From a bacterium D16-76 (GTDB taxonomy: Bacteria > Bacillota > Clostridia > Oscillospirales > Acutalibacteraceae), in contig QZEE01000002.1 of the NCBI GenBank assembly GCA_009917445.1, positions 62,001 through 126,000 on the forward strand: a stretch of 64,000 bases of DNA. Direction: 5' to 3'. The notes beneath the pieces were generated by a model. That model ran no database searches, was not told the origin of the DNA, and saw only the letters and a program-made list of their open reading frames with translations. Below, in pieces: positions 1 through 8,249 of the stretch; positions within the stretch are counted from its first letter, which is position 1; each line of letters begins with the position of its first letter. Position numbers and translations under genes: made by a program.

Positions 1-99
1 TTCTGAAATAAGTCGAAAAACGTCATTGATAACTGTATCAGCCTGGCTTTTGTAATAATCCATATCAGCTAATGCCAACACTAAATCTTTTCGCTGCAT
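1..99 (-). CDS. HU/IHF-like DNA-binding protein, 5' part only
   Basis: The first 33 codons of a leftward gene run off the window edge. The peptide (start MQRKDLVLALADMD, then KSQADTVINDVFRLISE) follows the N-terminal helix pattern of HU-type histone-like proteins: a K-x-D/E-L-I/V opening, then a K-x-Q/D-A spacing and a V-x-D-V-F helix. The start is supported by an AGGAGGGG ribosome site just upstream, in the gap after the metallophosphoesterase gene. HU-like proteins bend and package DNA; the DNA-binding arm is outside the window, so the family call rests on the N-terminus alone. Confidence 0.6.
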   Translation of the reverse strand, partial: MQRKDLVLALADMDYYKSQADTVINDVFRLISE

Positions 100-107
100 A
101 ACCCCTC

Positions 108-1337
108 CTAACCCAACTTAATCTGATAATACGCATCAGCACCGATATCTGGCTTAAACACCATCATAAGTTGCCCAGGAGTTGAATATAAACGTTTGCT
201 ATTGGCATACTCATCTGTACCGCATAAACTACGCACTACCATACTCTCTATACCAAGCTCTTCAAATTCTTCTTTATGATGTTTGTCTGCTAAAATAACA
301 TAGTCAATACTCTTTCCATATTTTTTAACAAAGAGAGTATTTAATGTGCGCCCAGCATTACGCACGTTATCTAAATCACCATGTGTGGCACAGACACCAT
401 ATCCGCATACTTTGAAATATAAAAATTCATAATATTCCGCTTCTGGGAAAGAAACGTCACTACGGTTGATAAGCCTCTGTTTTAACCACCATGGAATTAG
501 CCGCTCCATATTATCAGCATGAATGCTATCATTTTTATTCTGAATAGTTCGTAAATGATTACCATATGTAGAGTGTACGATTGTTTCTTGCACTTCATCA
601 GCCATCGTGTCAATAGCCTGTGCAATAATCTCAGACACTTGCATAATCTGATTGCAAACTAGCTCTTCTGATGCCACCCTAGCACTCACATGTATAGCAC
701 CATGTGCCATATCACCCAAAAGAACAACATGCAACTTCCTACACTGATGTAATCTCAATCTCTCAATAACAGATCCAACTAAGTGCTCAACCCTAGATCG
801 GCACACCCTTATGTCATATTTTTCCCATATGTTATCAGTTACCATCCCGTAATGCCAATCTGCAAATACAACAATAGCCTCACTATCATCGCAGAAACAC
901 GGCGAAACCTCGTTCACACCTAAAGGCATAAACTCATTAAGCGAATTAGCTGATTCAACAAGCCTATCCTCCAGGTTTTCAATTCTGCCAATTTTGTCAA
1001 CTAATTTATTGAACTCCCTGCGCTGATCAAAAAGACGTTTAGATTCTTTTCTGGCTTCAGCAATCTTGCAATCAAGCTCATCAATATAGTTTCCCTGGAA
1101 ATCATCTTGTTTAGCATACTTCTTTTTGAAGTATTGCGCAACCGCATATCCGCAGTATGGAGTAACAGCGGCAGCTTTCCTTAAACTATCGCTGTTGTAC
1201 TCCATACCCGTGGCCTTAACTATATCATCCCAGTTTAAATCTTCCGGATCTGGCTTTTCCTCGACTTTTGTTTCAATCAGCCGAAGACCATATTCATATA
1301 AGTCCTCCCCATCCCTTTGTCTATATTTTGGATTCAT
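108..1337 (-). CDS. Calcineurin-like metallophosphoesterase
   Basis: 409 aa. The C-terminal two thirds carry the ordered metal-binding motifs of the calcineurin-like phosphoesterase fold: D160-x-H162, G208-D209, G-N260-H261 and H319-G-D. The N-terminal 140 residues contain a short DUF-like HTH-like stretch and a coiled coil (about 85-125). Phage members are usually called SbcD-like or DNA-repair exonuclease-like; the substrate cannot be told from sequence. It lies 8 nt from the HU-like gene and directly follows two small genes, so it is part of the leftward operon. Metal-dependent hydrolase is secure, nuclease is inference. Confidence 0.8.
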   Translation of the reverse strand: MNPKYRQRDGEDLYEYGLRLIETKVEEKPDPEDLNWDDIVKATGMEYNSDSLRKAAAVTPYCGYAVAQYFKKKYAKQDDFQGNYIDELDCKIAEARKESKRLFDQRREFNKLVDKIGRIENLEDRLVESANSLNEFMPLGVNEVSPCFCDDSEAIVVFADWHYGMVTDNIWEKYDIRVCRSRVEHLVGSVIERLRLHQCRKLHVVLLGDMAHGAIHVSARVASEELVCNQIMQVSEIIAQAIDTMADEVQETIVHSTYGNHLRTIQNKNDSIHADNMERLIPWWLKQRLINRSDVSFPEAEYYEFLYFKVCGYGVCATHGDLDNVRNAGRTLNTLFVKKYGKSIDYVILADKHHKEEFEELGIESMVVRSLCGTDEYANSKRLYSTPGQLMMVFKPDIGADAYYQIKLG

Positions 1338-1343
1338 ATAAAA

Positions 1344-1538
1344 TCACCCCTCATTTTCTGGGGGTATCTCCACTACTCGTTCAATAGACAGATTCACTTC
1401 TGGTAATCCGCTCCAACGCTTTAGTACATCTAACAATCTGTATGTACGTGTACCATCACGCTTAAACTCCGTAATAGTCATATCTTCAACATCAATCTCG
1501 CAGTTTTTAAAATATTCCCCAGATACTTTATTCGCCAT
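1344..1538 (-). CDS. Small acidic phage protein, possibly YonK-like
   Basis: 64 aa. The ATG at 1538 is chosen because GAAGGG lies 8 nt upstream; longer in-frame versions have no ribosome site. It overlaps the previous gene by 11 nt, a normal coupled arrangement. The pattern (Gly-rich opening, acidic E-I-D-V-E-D segment, hydrophobic strand, acidic tail ending PPENEG) recalls SPbeta YonK, a small tetrameric protein of unknown role, but similarity is by eye only. Its position next to the YonO-like polymerase would fit an SPbeta-type module. Confidence 0.55.
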   Translation of the reverse strand: MANKVSGEYFKNCEIDVEDMTITEFKRDGTRTYRLLDVLKRWSGLPEVNLSIERVVEIPPENEG

Positions 1539-1776
1539 TACCATTTCCCTTCTGGCTCCAATGCTTACGCCGATTGTACTGTTGCCGCCGCCTATCATGC
1601 TCCCGCACAAACTCAGCAGCTCTAATATTAGAGCTGGCGATTGGCCTCATCAACTCAATCGTTTCAGTACAGAAATAATGATGTCGCTTGGAATCCTGCT
1701 TCATAGTGCGAGGAAACCTAATGCCTGGAAACATCTCAACCAGAAGTTCTTTTTCAGCCTTTGTAATTTGAATCAC
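1528..1776 (-). CDS. Conserved phage protein of unknown function
   Basis: 82 aa, GTG start at 1776 after AAGGATG. Basic overall, with a F-P-x-I-x-F-P-R-T-M-K-Q-D-S-K-R-H-H segment in the first half that recurs in small proteins of Firmicutes phages, and an Arg-rich C-terminus. No catalytic motif or membrane segment. It is the first gene after the 169-nt gap that separates it from the polymerase gene. Confidence 0.6.
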   Translation of the reverse strand: MIQITKAEKELLVEMFPGIRFPRTMKQDSKRHHYFCTETIELMRPIASSNIRAAEFVREHDRRRQQYNRRKHWSQKGNGNGE

Positions 1777-1857
1777 TAATTATTCATCCTTTACAATTTA
1801 TTTTTGGATTTCAACTTCGTTCTATCCTATATGACCACTAAGAAAATTAAATTTACC

Positions 1858-1871
1858 GTGTTGAACAACAC
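1858..1871. promoter_or_regulatory. Operator-like dyad, copy 1
   Basis: GTGTTGAACAACAC is a 14-bp dyad with arms GTGTTG/CAACAC around AA. It sits in the gap upstream of the leftward genes ending at 1776. The core GTTGAACAAC occurs again at 13977 and 14066, both in the integrase/divergence region, which suggests a shared regulator. Confidence 0.45.
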
Positions 1872-1945
1872 ATGTAAATGAATGTTGTTTCAGAATTTAT
1901 CGACCGAAAATGGGCCATTTTTGTATGTTTTTGCACAAATCAGAG

Positions 1946-4744
1946 TTAATCAACCACCTTCTTTACGAAATTAAAACCGTAAATTTTTAGGTCACACTCA
2001 TTTGAATCTGTTTCCTCTAACACTCGAATTTCTTCTTTACTCTGCTGTAATAGGCTTAAAAAGCTCTCATTTGGAACAGCAAACAGCATATAAAACAAGC
2101 TTCTGGAAATGTCCTTATTTTTAGGATCTTCAATCGCTAAAAGCAATTTATACGCAGTATGCCTATTTAGTTGAATTGTCTTGATATAGTCATAACATTC
2201 ATCCCTAATTTCCGAAACGATTTGAGATTTTGAAACATTGTCAAGCCCAGCATCAGTACTATTCCACACCTTTTGGATCTGACCTCTCATATTTCGAGCT
2301 AAATCAAGAATACGATCTACCTGCGGGTATTTAACCGAATGCTTAGAAAATACTTCATCGGATAGAAGTATTTCTGAAAACGGAATAACATTATCCAAAG
2401 TCCGATCCCCCCTAAACGAATTAAGAGAGTGTTGTAAATAATCCATTGTAGTATTATGAAACTTATAGTTCTTCTTTGTGCTGTCATAATATCCTTTGAT
2501 ACGTGCAATCTTACCAAAAAAATTAGGCTTAACCTGTCTTCCAGATGAATCCTTCTCAGAATAGATTGTTTTTAACCTTCTGATCTCCGCAACACTATCT
2601 ACCGAGAACTCCTTCTTTGCCTTATCAATCTCTATACCGCTTAAAACATCCAACTTCGATATCTCGCAATAAAGTTCAAGTACTTCATCAAATCCCATAC
2701 CGCTATTGAGCATATGCCATAGCTTAGTATTAAGCTCTTGCGATAAGTTGACAATTTCGCCAATTTTATTTACAGATGTCTTTATATCCAAATCTGCCTG
2801 GTCAGCTTGAGTATAATGGCGTGTCACTTTGTTTGCATGTACAATGCTTGTAGGGACTAAAAACCTAGAATAATTCCTTGATGCTGCTCCAACAAGAATC
2901 TTGTCATCTGTCAATAAAACAGTATCTGAATCGAAGTCAGCGCCTGACAACCTCATAAGGATATTCTCGTTAATGCTATTCACACATACAATCTCATTAG
3001 TTAGATTCAAATACGTATCAATCGCTTTACTTCCGCAGTTTTTAGCTAATAGGATATTCCCCATTGTAACATGTGGACTGCGTGATCCTAATATTGTACT
3101 ACCAGACTCAAATCTTCTACAGTAAATATTTCCATACCCAATATGACTTTCTCCGTCAAATTTACCTATCGACTCTTGCAACATTTCAATAGGGTTTCCT
3201 AATAAGGTTGAGTAGTTCCCATCGACTAAAATATGTCCTCGCGTTAAAGTCTTTTTAAATGACTTAGTTATATCGTGCTTGAAATCCCTATATAACTTTG
3301 TTTTAGCAAACTTATCACTTACTCCCAACATCTGATACACAACATCACTAGTTGTAGATGCTGAACTAACGGCTTCGCTATCCGAAGAATATTTTATATG
3401 ATAGCGCAAAACCGCAGGATCATTTTGAATCATTCTCAAATAATCTAACGATGGCTTTATCAGGCAATCAACCTCATCTTGGCTCATTTGCAATGTGTTA
3501 AGTAGCTGATAATGGACTTGTACCATTCTTCCATCAAAAAAGTGAGTAGGCTTTTCATGCTTAACAACACCAAAATTTGAATCTTCATTCAACATCTCAA
3601 GCCATTGCTCCCAAGATCCGAATTTAAGATATTTGATACTGCTTGGAGTGGTTATAACTTTAATGTCTTCAATTTTTTTTGCTGATGTCCTACCTTTTAA
3701 TTGAGAAACACTTGTAATATTGTGTTCTGCAAAAAAATTCTGAATATTTGCATTGAAACAAGCAGATTTAAAAAATCTATTTCGCAACAAAATCATTCCA
3801 TAATCTGTGTATTCTCCCATAGCACCAATATCAATCAACGACTGACCATCCCATATGCTATTTGATATTTCCACCTCTTCTGGCAAGGATTTTAGCCATC
3901 CATCATCTCCAACTCTTGTAGCAATAACATTGTCTGTGAATTTGCTCTCAAAGTCATCAATTAACAAGAAATTCTCTGGCCTTAATGATATTGTTCCGAT
4001 TATACTGCTTAACGTCAATGCAATATAGGCTTCAAGCGCAGCGAGATCGACTTCCTGACCCTCTTTGATTCGTAAGCCACCCATTTCCCATTTATGCATA
4101 CGTGGATATAGCCTGTCATCGATAAAAAGGCACTTCCCAACCCTACTACTACCGCTAGACCGCTTAAACCTTCTAAAATGTATACCATCGCAGATAAACC
4201 CATCTTTGTACAACCTATCTCTTAAGTCTGCAACAGTAAATAAAACTTTAATGGGTTTAGTTAATTGATATTTTCCATCCTCAAAAGCAAAGTATTTACC
4301 TAAGTAACTGCTTTGAACTGGATCAGAAACATCAGAATCAACCTTTATTGCGATCAACTCACCTTCACGAACATCTACGTTATCAACTAAATTGATATCG
4401 CTTGGTAAGTAGCCGAATTTGATATAGGTGTTATCAAAAAACCTATTGTACTCTTTTACACTATATTTGAATGTAACGTTAATAACTCTTCTGCAATACT
4501 CCTTACCACGTTTGTTAAAGGTAAACGCCATATTTCGGTACACCTTTTCATATACCTCTCTTAATTTGATAAGATCAAGGCTATAATCTAAAGTGTTAAT
4601 AAACTTCCTTGTATTAAACTCGCCTTTCAAATCCCCAGTGCTATATTTTACAGAGTAGCCAATATCGGCACACTGGGGATTTGAATAATTCGCAAGAAAT
4701 AAATCTTTAGCATCCGCTGATACTATGTAAACCGAATTGTTAAT
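1946..4744 (-). CDS. YonO-like single-subunit DNA-dependent RNA polymerase
   Basis: About 932 aa, close in size to SPbeta YonO. The key feature is G-A-D603-F-D605-S-D607, matching the metal-binding D-x-D-x-D loop of two-barrel RNA polymerases (beta' NADFDGD, QDE-1, YonO). About 60 residues before it lies G-S-R-S-P-H, in the place where these enzymes have a conserved R-x-P segment. Start: open frame continues upstream of a TTG at 4630 for 38 sensible codons to an ATT at 4744, 8 nt from GGAGG of GGAGGGT; the TTG has its GGGGA too close. I therefore extend the gene to a near-cognate ATT start. Such enzymes transcribe phage late genes without sigma factors in SPbeta. Polymerase call strong, start uncertain. 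Confidence 0.8.
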   Translation of the reverse strand: MNNSVYIVSADAKDLFLANYSNPQCADIGYSVKYSTGDLKGEFNTRKFINTLDYSLDLIKLREVYEKVYRNMAFTFNKRGKEYCRRVINVTFKYSVKEYNRFFDNTYIKFGYLPSDINLVDNVDVREGELIAIKVDSDVSDPVQSSYLGKYFAFEDGKYQLTKPIKVLFTVADLRDRLYKDGFICDGIHFRRFKRSSGSSRVGKCLFIDDRLYPRMHKWEMGGLRIKEGQEVDLAALEAYIALTLSSIIGTISLRPENFLLIDDFESKFTDNVIATRVGDDGWLKSLPEEVEISNSIWDGQSLIDIGAMGEYTDYGMILLRNRFFKSACFNANIQNFFAEHNITSVSQLKGRTSAKKIEDIKVITTPSSIKYLKFGSWEQWLEMLNEDSNFGVVKHEKPTHFFDGRMVQVHYQLLNTLQMSQDEVDCLIKPSLDYLRMIQNDPAVLRYHIKYSSDSEAVSSASTTSDVVYQMLGVSDKFAKTKLYRDFKHDITKSFKKTLTRGHILVDGNYSTLLGNPIEMLQESIGKFDGESHIGYGNIYCRRFESGSTILGSRSPHVTMGNILLAKNCGSKAIDTYLNLTNEIVCVNSINENILMRLSGADFDSDTVLLTDDKILVGAASRNYSRFLVPTSIVHANKVTRHYTQADQADLDIKTSVNKIGEIVNLSQELNTKLWHMLNSGMGFDEVLELYCEISKLDVLSGIEIDKAKKEFSVDSVAEIRRLKTIYSEKDSSGRQVKPNFFGKIARIKGYYDSTKKNYKFHNTTMDYLQHSLNSFRGDRTLDNVIPFSEILLSDEVFSKHSVKYPQVDRILDLARNMRGQIQKVWNSTDAGLDNVSKSQIVSEIRDECYDYIKTIQLNRHTAYKLLLAIEDPKNKDISRSLFYMLFAVPNESFLSLLQQSKEEIRVLEETDSNECDLKIYGFNFVKKVVD
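4628..4683. repeat. 13-bp inverted repeat inside the polymerase 5' region
   Basis: CAAATCCCCAGTG (4628-4640) and CACTGGGGATTTG (4671-4683) are perfect inverted copies separated by 30 nt. On the leftward transcript they would form a hairpin across codons 21-39 of the extended polymerase gene. There is no U-run, so it is not a normal terminator. Confidence 0.5.
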
Positions 4745-4748
4745 AAGC

Positions 4749-5054
4749 TTACCCTCCGTTCTCTATTTTGAGTAAATCAGATTCAACAAACAACCATTTG
4801 GGTGCCTCAACTAGTTCTATCAAAGTAGTAAATCCATCTGATTTTTTTCGATAGATATGAACAGTAAAAACACTTTCTCTAGCGCCATGAACAAAATCCT
4901 GGTATTCAGGCTGAAGCTTTTTAAACTCTTTTCTTGACATTATTCTATCTACATCAATATTAACTTTGTCACCTTCGTGCAAATACCAATCAGGATTTTC
5001 ACCTTTTACATTTCGTATTTTTCTAAGTAACTCTTGTAATTCTTTCTTTTTCAA
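4749..5054 (-). CDS. Hypothetical phage protein
   Basis: 101 aa. I place the start at a TTG (5054) because a perfect GGAGG lies 7 nt upstream, overlapping the end of the preceding gene; an ATG at 5075 lacks a ribosome site. Lys-rich N-terminal helix (KKKELQELLRK), then alternating strands. No recognised domain. Its stop overlaps the ribosome site of the polymerase gene, so the two are probably translationally coupled. Confidence 0.6.
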   Translation of the reverse strand: MKKKELQELLRKIRNVKGENPDWYLHEGDKVNIDVDRIMSRKEFKKLQPEYQDFVHGARESVFTVHIYRKKSDGFTTLIELVEAPKWLFVESDLLKIENGG

Positions 5055-5055
5055 A

Positions 5056-5229
5056 TTAGTCCTCCATATTAACATATGACTGATACAATTCTGTATCTTC
5101 TCTTAAAATGCTTTCATACTCTTGTTCTTCAATAGACCCATCAAGAGGATAATAATGTTCACAACACTCTTCGCAGCCATCTTCTCCACATTGACTAGCC
5201 CAAATACATTTATTTTTTGCGGTGTCCAT
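5056..5229 (-). CDS. Small Cys-rich phage protein
   Basis: 57 aa from ATG 5229, preceded by AAAGGAGG. The N-terminal third holds six Cys and one His (C-I-W-A-S-Q-C-G-E-D-G-C-E-E-C-C-E-H), a probable zinc-binding knuckle, followed by an acidic helix. The type is common in Clostridia phages and is not functionally described. It lies 13 nt downstream of the next gene in the operon. Confidence 0.65.
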   Translation of the reverse strand: MDTAKNKCIWASQCGEDGCEECCEHYYPLDGSIEEQEYESILREDTELYQSYVNMED

Positions 5230-5242
5230 TTGATACCTCCTT

Positions 5243-5554
5243 TTACTGCACCGCACCAAGATCCCTTATATTTTCAAGTCGTTTTAGTCTTCCTAGTTCT
5301 AGCCTTTCTGTTAATGCCGCAATCTGTTCTTCAGACATTTCACGCTTCTTTTTTGGCCTAATACGAATCCAGTCATACGGGAACTTAGCACATATGCTAC
5401 CATCTAAATTTTTATGTGTTATTTCAACCTCATCTGGAAATTTCTCTTGCAAATCGTATATTAGGTTGATGAATTTTCTTTCAGAGGATGAAAATGAAAC
5501 ATATTTATCTTTTGCTATATGGTTCCAAGTCGTTTCTTTGGTGTCATCTATCAT
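5243..5554 (-). CDS. Conserved phage protein with basic P-K-K-K-R-E segment
   Basis: 103 aa, start supported by GCGAGGAA. The C-terminal half (YDWIRIRPKKKREMSEEQ then A-A-L-T-E-R-L) is a pattern often seen in small phage proteins: a strand followed by a basic turn and an amphipathic helix. The N-terminus carries a HTH-like hydrophobic helix, which could indicate nucleic-acid binding; this is inference. Confidence 0.6.
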   Translation of the reverse strand: MIDDTKETTWNHIAKDKYVSFSSSERKFINLIYDLQEKFPDEVEITHKNLDGSICAKFPYDWIRIRPKKKREMSEEQIAALTERLELGRLKRLENIRDLGAVQ

Positions 5555-5568
5555 ATTATTTCCTCGCT

Positions 5569-6045
5569 TTATTCGTATCTTGTTTTATACTCTGAAACGA
5601 TATCTTGCAACTTGTAAAAATCTCTGATTACCCGAAGTCCTGAGTATACTAAATCACAATATGGCTTTGTTGAATCTCCATCATATGCTATAAGCGCAGC
5701 CTCAACTTCTCCTTTTGGAAGTTCATTTGGAATACCATCAAACACATGAATAAGCTTATTCATATCTTCCCAAATCTTAATATTGCTGGCACTAGTTTTA
5801 ATCTGACTTTTTGCAAGAGCTAACATAGTTTTAACATCGATTCCATATAGAGAAGCTGTATATCTCCATTTGTCAACCTCTGATATATCATCTCGGTGTG
5901 ACAAATATTCGTTCATGGCTTGTAGCGCTATAAGTTGAGTTTTATAATCTAACTCACCTCTTTCTCCTTGTTTCTTGCACCTATACTCTTCCAAGTTTTG
6001 CATTGCGCATACAATATCGTCATTGTTTATAGCAACTCCAAACAT
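5569..6045 (-). CDS. Hypothetical phage protein
   Basis: 158 aa with a strong AGGAGG site before the ATG. Mostly helical by composition, with no Cys cluster, no membrane segment and no recognised motif. It lies 14 nt upstream of the next gene in the leftward operon. Confidence 0.6.
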   Translation of the reverse strand: MFGVAINNDDIVCAMQNLEEYRCKKQGERGELDYKTQLIALQAMNEYLSHRDDISEVDKWRYTASLYGIDVKTMLALAKSQIKTSASNIKIWEDMNKLIHVFDGIPNELPKGEVEAALIAYDGDSTKPYCDLVYSGLRVIRDFYKLQDIVSEYKTRYE

Positions 6046-6078
6046 TCAAACCTCCTACTATATAATATTTTGGATCTC

Positions 6079-6330
6079 CTATCTATTTCGTTTTTTATAT
6101 ACGCGCTTCCCAAATACATACTGTAATTTAGTAATACCATTCTTTTCGTAGTACTCTCTTTCGTTGTTATATCGATTGATTGCAATAGCTGGATATAGAA
6201 TTACCTTGAGTATCGGATATAGTAAACCTACTGCCCAATATATTACATAATCTTCATCAATTTGTGATAAGACAACCGATACAGCCCAAAAGAAACATAC
6301 TGTAATAATTGATACCACATACCACGGCAT
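6079..6330 (-). CDS. Small membrane protein
   Basis: 83 aa with AGGAGG 10 nt before ATG. Two hydrophobic segments (about residues 3-22 and 30-50) are followed by a strongly basic tail (KRVYKKRNR), so a two-span inner-membrane protein with a cytoplasmic basic C-terminus is likely. It starts 2 nt after the stop of the upstream gene. Function unknown. Confidence 0.65.
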   Translation of the reverse strand: MPWYVVSIITVCFFWAVSVVLSQIDEDYVIYWAVGLLYPILKVILYPAIAINRYNNEREYYEKNGITKLQYVFGKRVYKKRNR

Positions 6331-6332
6331 TT

Positions 6333-6509
6333 CTATATTCCTCCTAATAAGCCATCAGTGTAGCTTACAATCGGAAACCAGGCAGAATATATATTCCTAA
6401 AGCTACTATAAGATATTAAATCTGCAAGCCAGTGCGAATAACAATCCCACATAGTCTTTTCTTCTTCTGTCCACGTACCACGATGCTTTTTTAAAAAAGT
6501 CAAATTCAC
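6333..6509 (-). CDS. Small hypothetical protein, GTG start
   Basis: 58 aa, read from a GTG at 6509 that overlaps the TGA of the preceding gene by 3 nt, with GAAGGGTG upstream. The sequence (G-T-W-T-E-E-E-K-T-M-W-D, then an aromatic-rich helix) has normal coding character and ends right at the ribosome site of the membrane-protein gene. No known family. Confidence 0.6.
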   Translation of the reverse strand: MNLTFLKKHRGTWTEEEKTMWDCYSHWLADLISYSSFRNIYSAWFPIVSYTDGLLGGI

Positions 6510-6919
6510 ACATTGTCACCCTTCTTAGTAATCACTCTTAAATATGCCTGGAATACCATTTCTACAAAAGCTGGAGTAAGGCCAGTATCTTCGTATAGCT
6601 TTAATTTTTCATACATCATCACATCCTTGCAAAAATCTTTTTCCTTTATACGAGGACACGAATTGTACATCCCGCACCTATCCTTACAATAACTTCCGTC
6701 AGGATTAGTTAAACGGTCAAGTTCATAATTTTTAATACCATCCCACGTTTCATCACCATGAAACCATTCTCCAAAATGTAATGGCGATTCCAATAAATCA
6801 GAATTGCTTTTAGGCGGTTTCCATGGCCCATCTCCAATTTCTTCAATCAATTTTATGGCATCATCAAGAAAACTTTTAGAGCCATTCATTCCAGAGCGAA
6901 GAAACTCACATCGATCCAT
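6506..6919 (-). CDS. Cys-rich phage protein
   Basis: 137 aa. Helical N-terminus, then a Cys cluster (C-K-D-R-C-G-M-Y-N-S-C-P, later D-F-C-K-D-V) that could bind zinc, and the K-L-x-L-Y-E-D-T-G-L-T-P motif widespread in small Firmicutes prophage proteins. Function unknown. AGGAGG precedes the ATG; the stop overlaps the start of the following gene. Confidence 0.65.
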   Translation of the reverse strand: MDRCEFLRSGMNGSKSFLDDAIKLIEEIGDGPWKPPKSNSDLLESPLHFGEWFHGDETWDGIKNYELDRLTNPDGSYCKDRCGMYNSCPRIKEKDFCKDVMMYEKLKLYEDTGLTPAFVEMVFQAYLRVITKKGDNV

Positions 6920-6933
6920 AACTGATACCTCCT

Positions 6934-7254
6934 TTACACCTCTATAATTGAAACGTCTAGTTCAAAATCGAATTTGCCACCATGTTCTCCGTTTAATATC
7001 TCAATCATCATACATTTTGAACAACGATAAGTTCTGCTATATGCCGAATACCCATTGCACGGATATTCATCTGAACATGATGTACATGAATGGCTCATGT
7101 GTGAAAGTATATTTTCTTTTTCTTCATCTGTTAGTGCATCAATCTTATTGACTACAGCACTTCTTTTCTCGGCAGTTATCCTATCCTCTTCCATTTTGAT
7201 CTGTTGATCAATTTTATCCCTATCCGCTTTTAATTGTTCAAGATAATCCTTCAT
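6934..7254 (-). CDS. Coiled-coil zinc-ribbon-like phage protein
   Basis: 106 aa. Residues 1-45 form a charged coiled coil (LKADRDKIDQQIKMEEDR); residues 56-82 carry C-T-S-C, C-N-G-Y and C-S-K-C pairs spaced like a zinc ribbon; the tail is acidic. Its ATG overlaps the previous stop by 4 nt. Possible nucleic-acid or protein contact domain; no function known. Confidence 0.6.
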   Translation of the reverse strand: MKDYLEQLKADRDKIDQQIKMEEDRITAEKRSAVVNKIDALTDEEKENILSHMSHSCTSCSDEYPCNGYSAYSRTYRCSKCMMIEILNGEHGGKFDFELDVSIIEV

Positions 7255-7472
7255 ATCAGACCACCACCTTTGATATACTTTCTATCTTCAACAGCACCAC
7301 ATTTTTTACAAATACATCTCCACACTTCGACACTATTTCCAGAGTAATCCAAATAGTTTCTTACTTTGTATTCAAAAAACCACTCATGATTACAATACTT
7401 TAATCTTTTGGTGCTGGCGGCAGAGGCATCCAATGCGTTATACTTCCTGAAGAATATCTTCCCCAATCCCAT
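7251..7472 (-). CDS. Small zinc-ribbon-like protein overlapping the DUF551 gene
   Basis: 73 aa if read from ATG 7472 (GGAGA upstream). The first about 24 codons lie out of frame over the end of the DUF551 gene, so the true start may be later. The C-terminal part C-N-H-E-W then C-I-C-K-K-C-G is a plausible zinc ribbon. Its stop overlaps the next ATG by 4 nt, which supports it as a real gene. Confidence 0.5.
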   Translation of the reverse strand: MGLGKIFFRKYNALDASAASTKRLKYCNHEWFFEYKVRNYLDYSGNSVEVWRCICKKCGAVEDRKYIKGGGLI

Positions 7473-7639
7473 TTACCATCATCTCCATACCATGCATTTC
7501 TAATACGTGTTTGAGTTCTAATACACCCACCACTTTTATTCTTTATGTATACAAGCACTTTTATTGTTGCATGTTTTGCGTTTGAGTATGGCAATACATC
7601 TTCTGGTAATTTATCTTCTACGCTATACCAATTATCCAT
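7400..7639 (-). CDS. DUF551 domain protein
   Basis: 79 aa starting at the ATG of M-D-N-W-Y-S-V-E-D-K-L-P-E, with AGGTGAT upstream. The opening W-x-S-V-x-x-x-L-P-E and the ending T-H-W-M-P-L-P-P-A-P are the two signatures of DUF551, a small all-beta domain common in phages. Role unknown. Confidence 0.8.
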   Translation of the reverse strand: MDNWYSVEDKLPEDVLPYSNAKHATIKVLVYIKNKSGGCIRTQTRIRNAWYGDDGKWDWGRYSSGSITHWMPLPPAPKD

Positions 7640-7651
7640 TTTTATCACCTA

Positions 7652-7798
7652 CTATTGATCTTCTTCCATCTCTTCTTCCATTTTCGTAATCACATCATCC
7701 ATCCTATCGCAAAGATTACGTGTCTTGTACAAGATATAGATACCGATACCTACCCAAAACAAGGCAACAACACTCTCTAAAACACTAGCTATATTCAC
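7652..7798 (-). CDS. Small single-span membrane protein
   Basis: 48 aa from a GTG at 7798 with AGGAGGGG upstream; the GTG overlaps the TGA of the preceding gene. One hydrophobic segment (about residues 9-25, V-V-A-L-F-W-V-G-I-G-I-Y-I-L-Y) is followed by a charged acidic helix. The shape resembles small phage membrane anchors; function unknown. Confidence 0.6.
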   Translation of the reverse strand: MNIASVLESVVALFWVGIGIYILYKTRNLCDRMDDVITKMEEEMEEDQ

Positions 7799-8232
7799 TT
7801 TATAACCCCTCCTGTATATGTATCTTTGATATCAAACACAATCCCAATAGAGAAAACTTCTCCATCATCAATAATTTCAAATTTTTCATGTGGGATTTCT
7901 GTATTTATCGTCCACGCTGGGCCACCGCATTTATTCCATTTTGCTGTAATAGTTTTGTAACCATCCATACATTTCTTATAGAACTCACATTCTCTTTGCT
8001 GCCATTCTGAGCAATTTGGCTCTTTTAATAGATGTCCATCTTTGATATGTACATCAGCTCCATTCCATGCGCCAAACTCGTCTTCAATGGCTCCATCAAA
8101 TTCAAATAAGTCATCTGAATAGCCATACGCTATCACCAGCCCAGAATCTTTAGCTGACCTTCTTTCACTGTCGCTAAGTTGCATATCATAATCTCTTCCG
8201 TTTAAGATATTGGCTAGTTCTTTTGCAGTCAT
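7795..8232 (-). CDS. Conserved phage protein (MTAKELANILNGR family)
   Basis: 145 aa. The opening M-T-A-K-E-L-A-x-x-L-N-G-R, the S-G-L-V-I-A-Y-G-Y-S-D-D segment and the later C-x-x-W...C-E-F-Y-K-K-C cluster match a widespread small phage family of Firmicutes without assigned function. A metal-binding role for the Cys residues is possible. Confidence 0.7.
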   Translation of the reverse strand: MTAKELANILNGRDYDMQLSDSERRSAKDSGLVIAYGYSDDLFEFDGAIEDEFGAWNGADVHIKDGHLLKEPNCSEWQQRECEFYKKCMDGYKTITAKWNKCGGPAWTINTEIPHEKFEIIDDGEVFSIGIVFDIKDTYTGGVIK

Positions 8233-8249
8233 ATAATCATCCCTATCAC

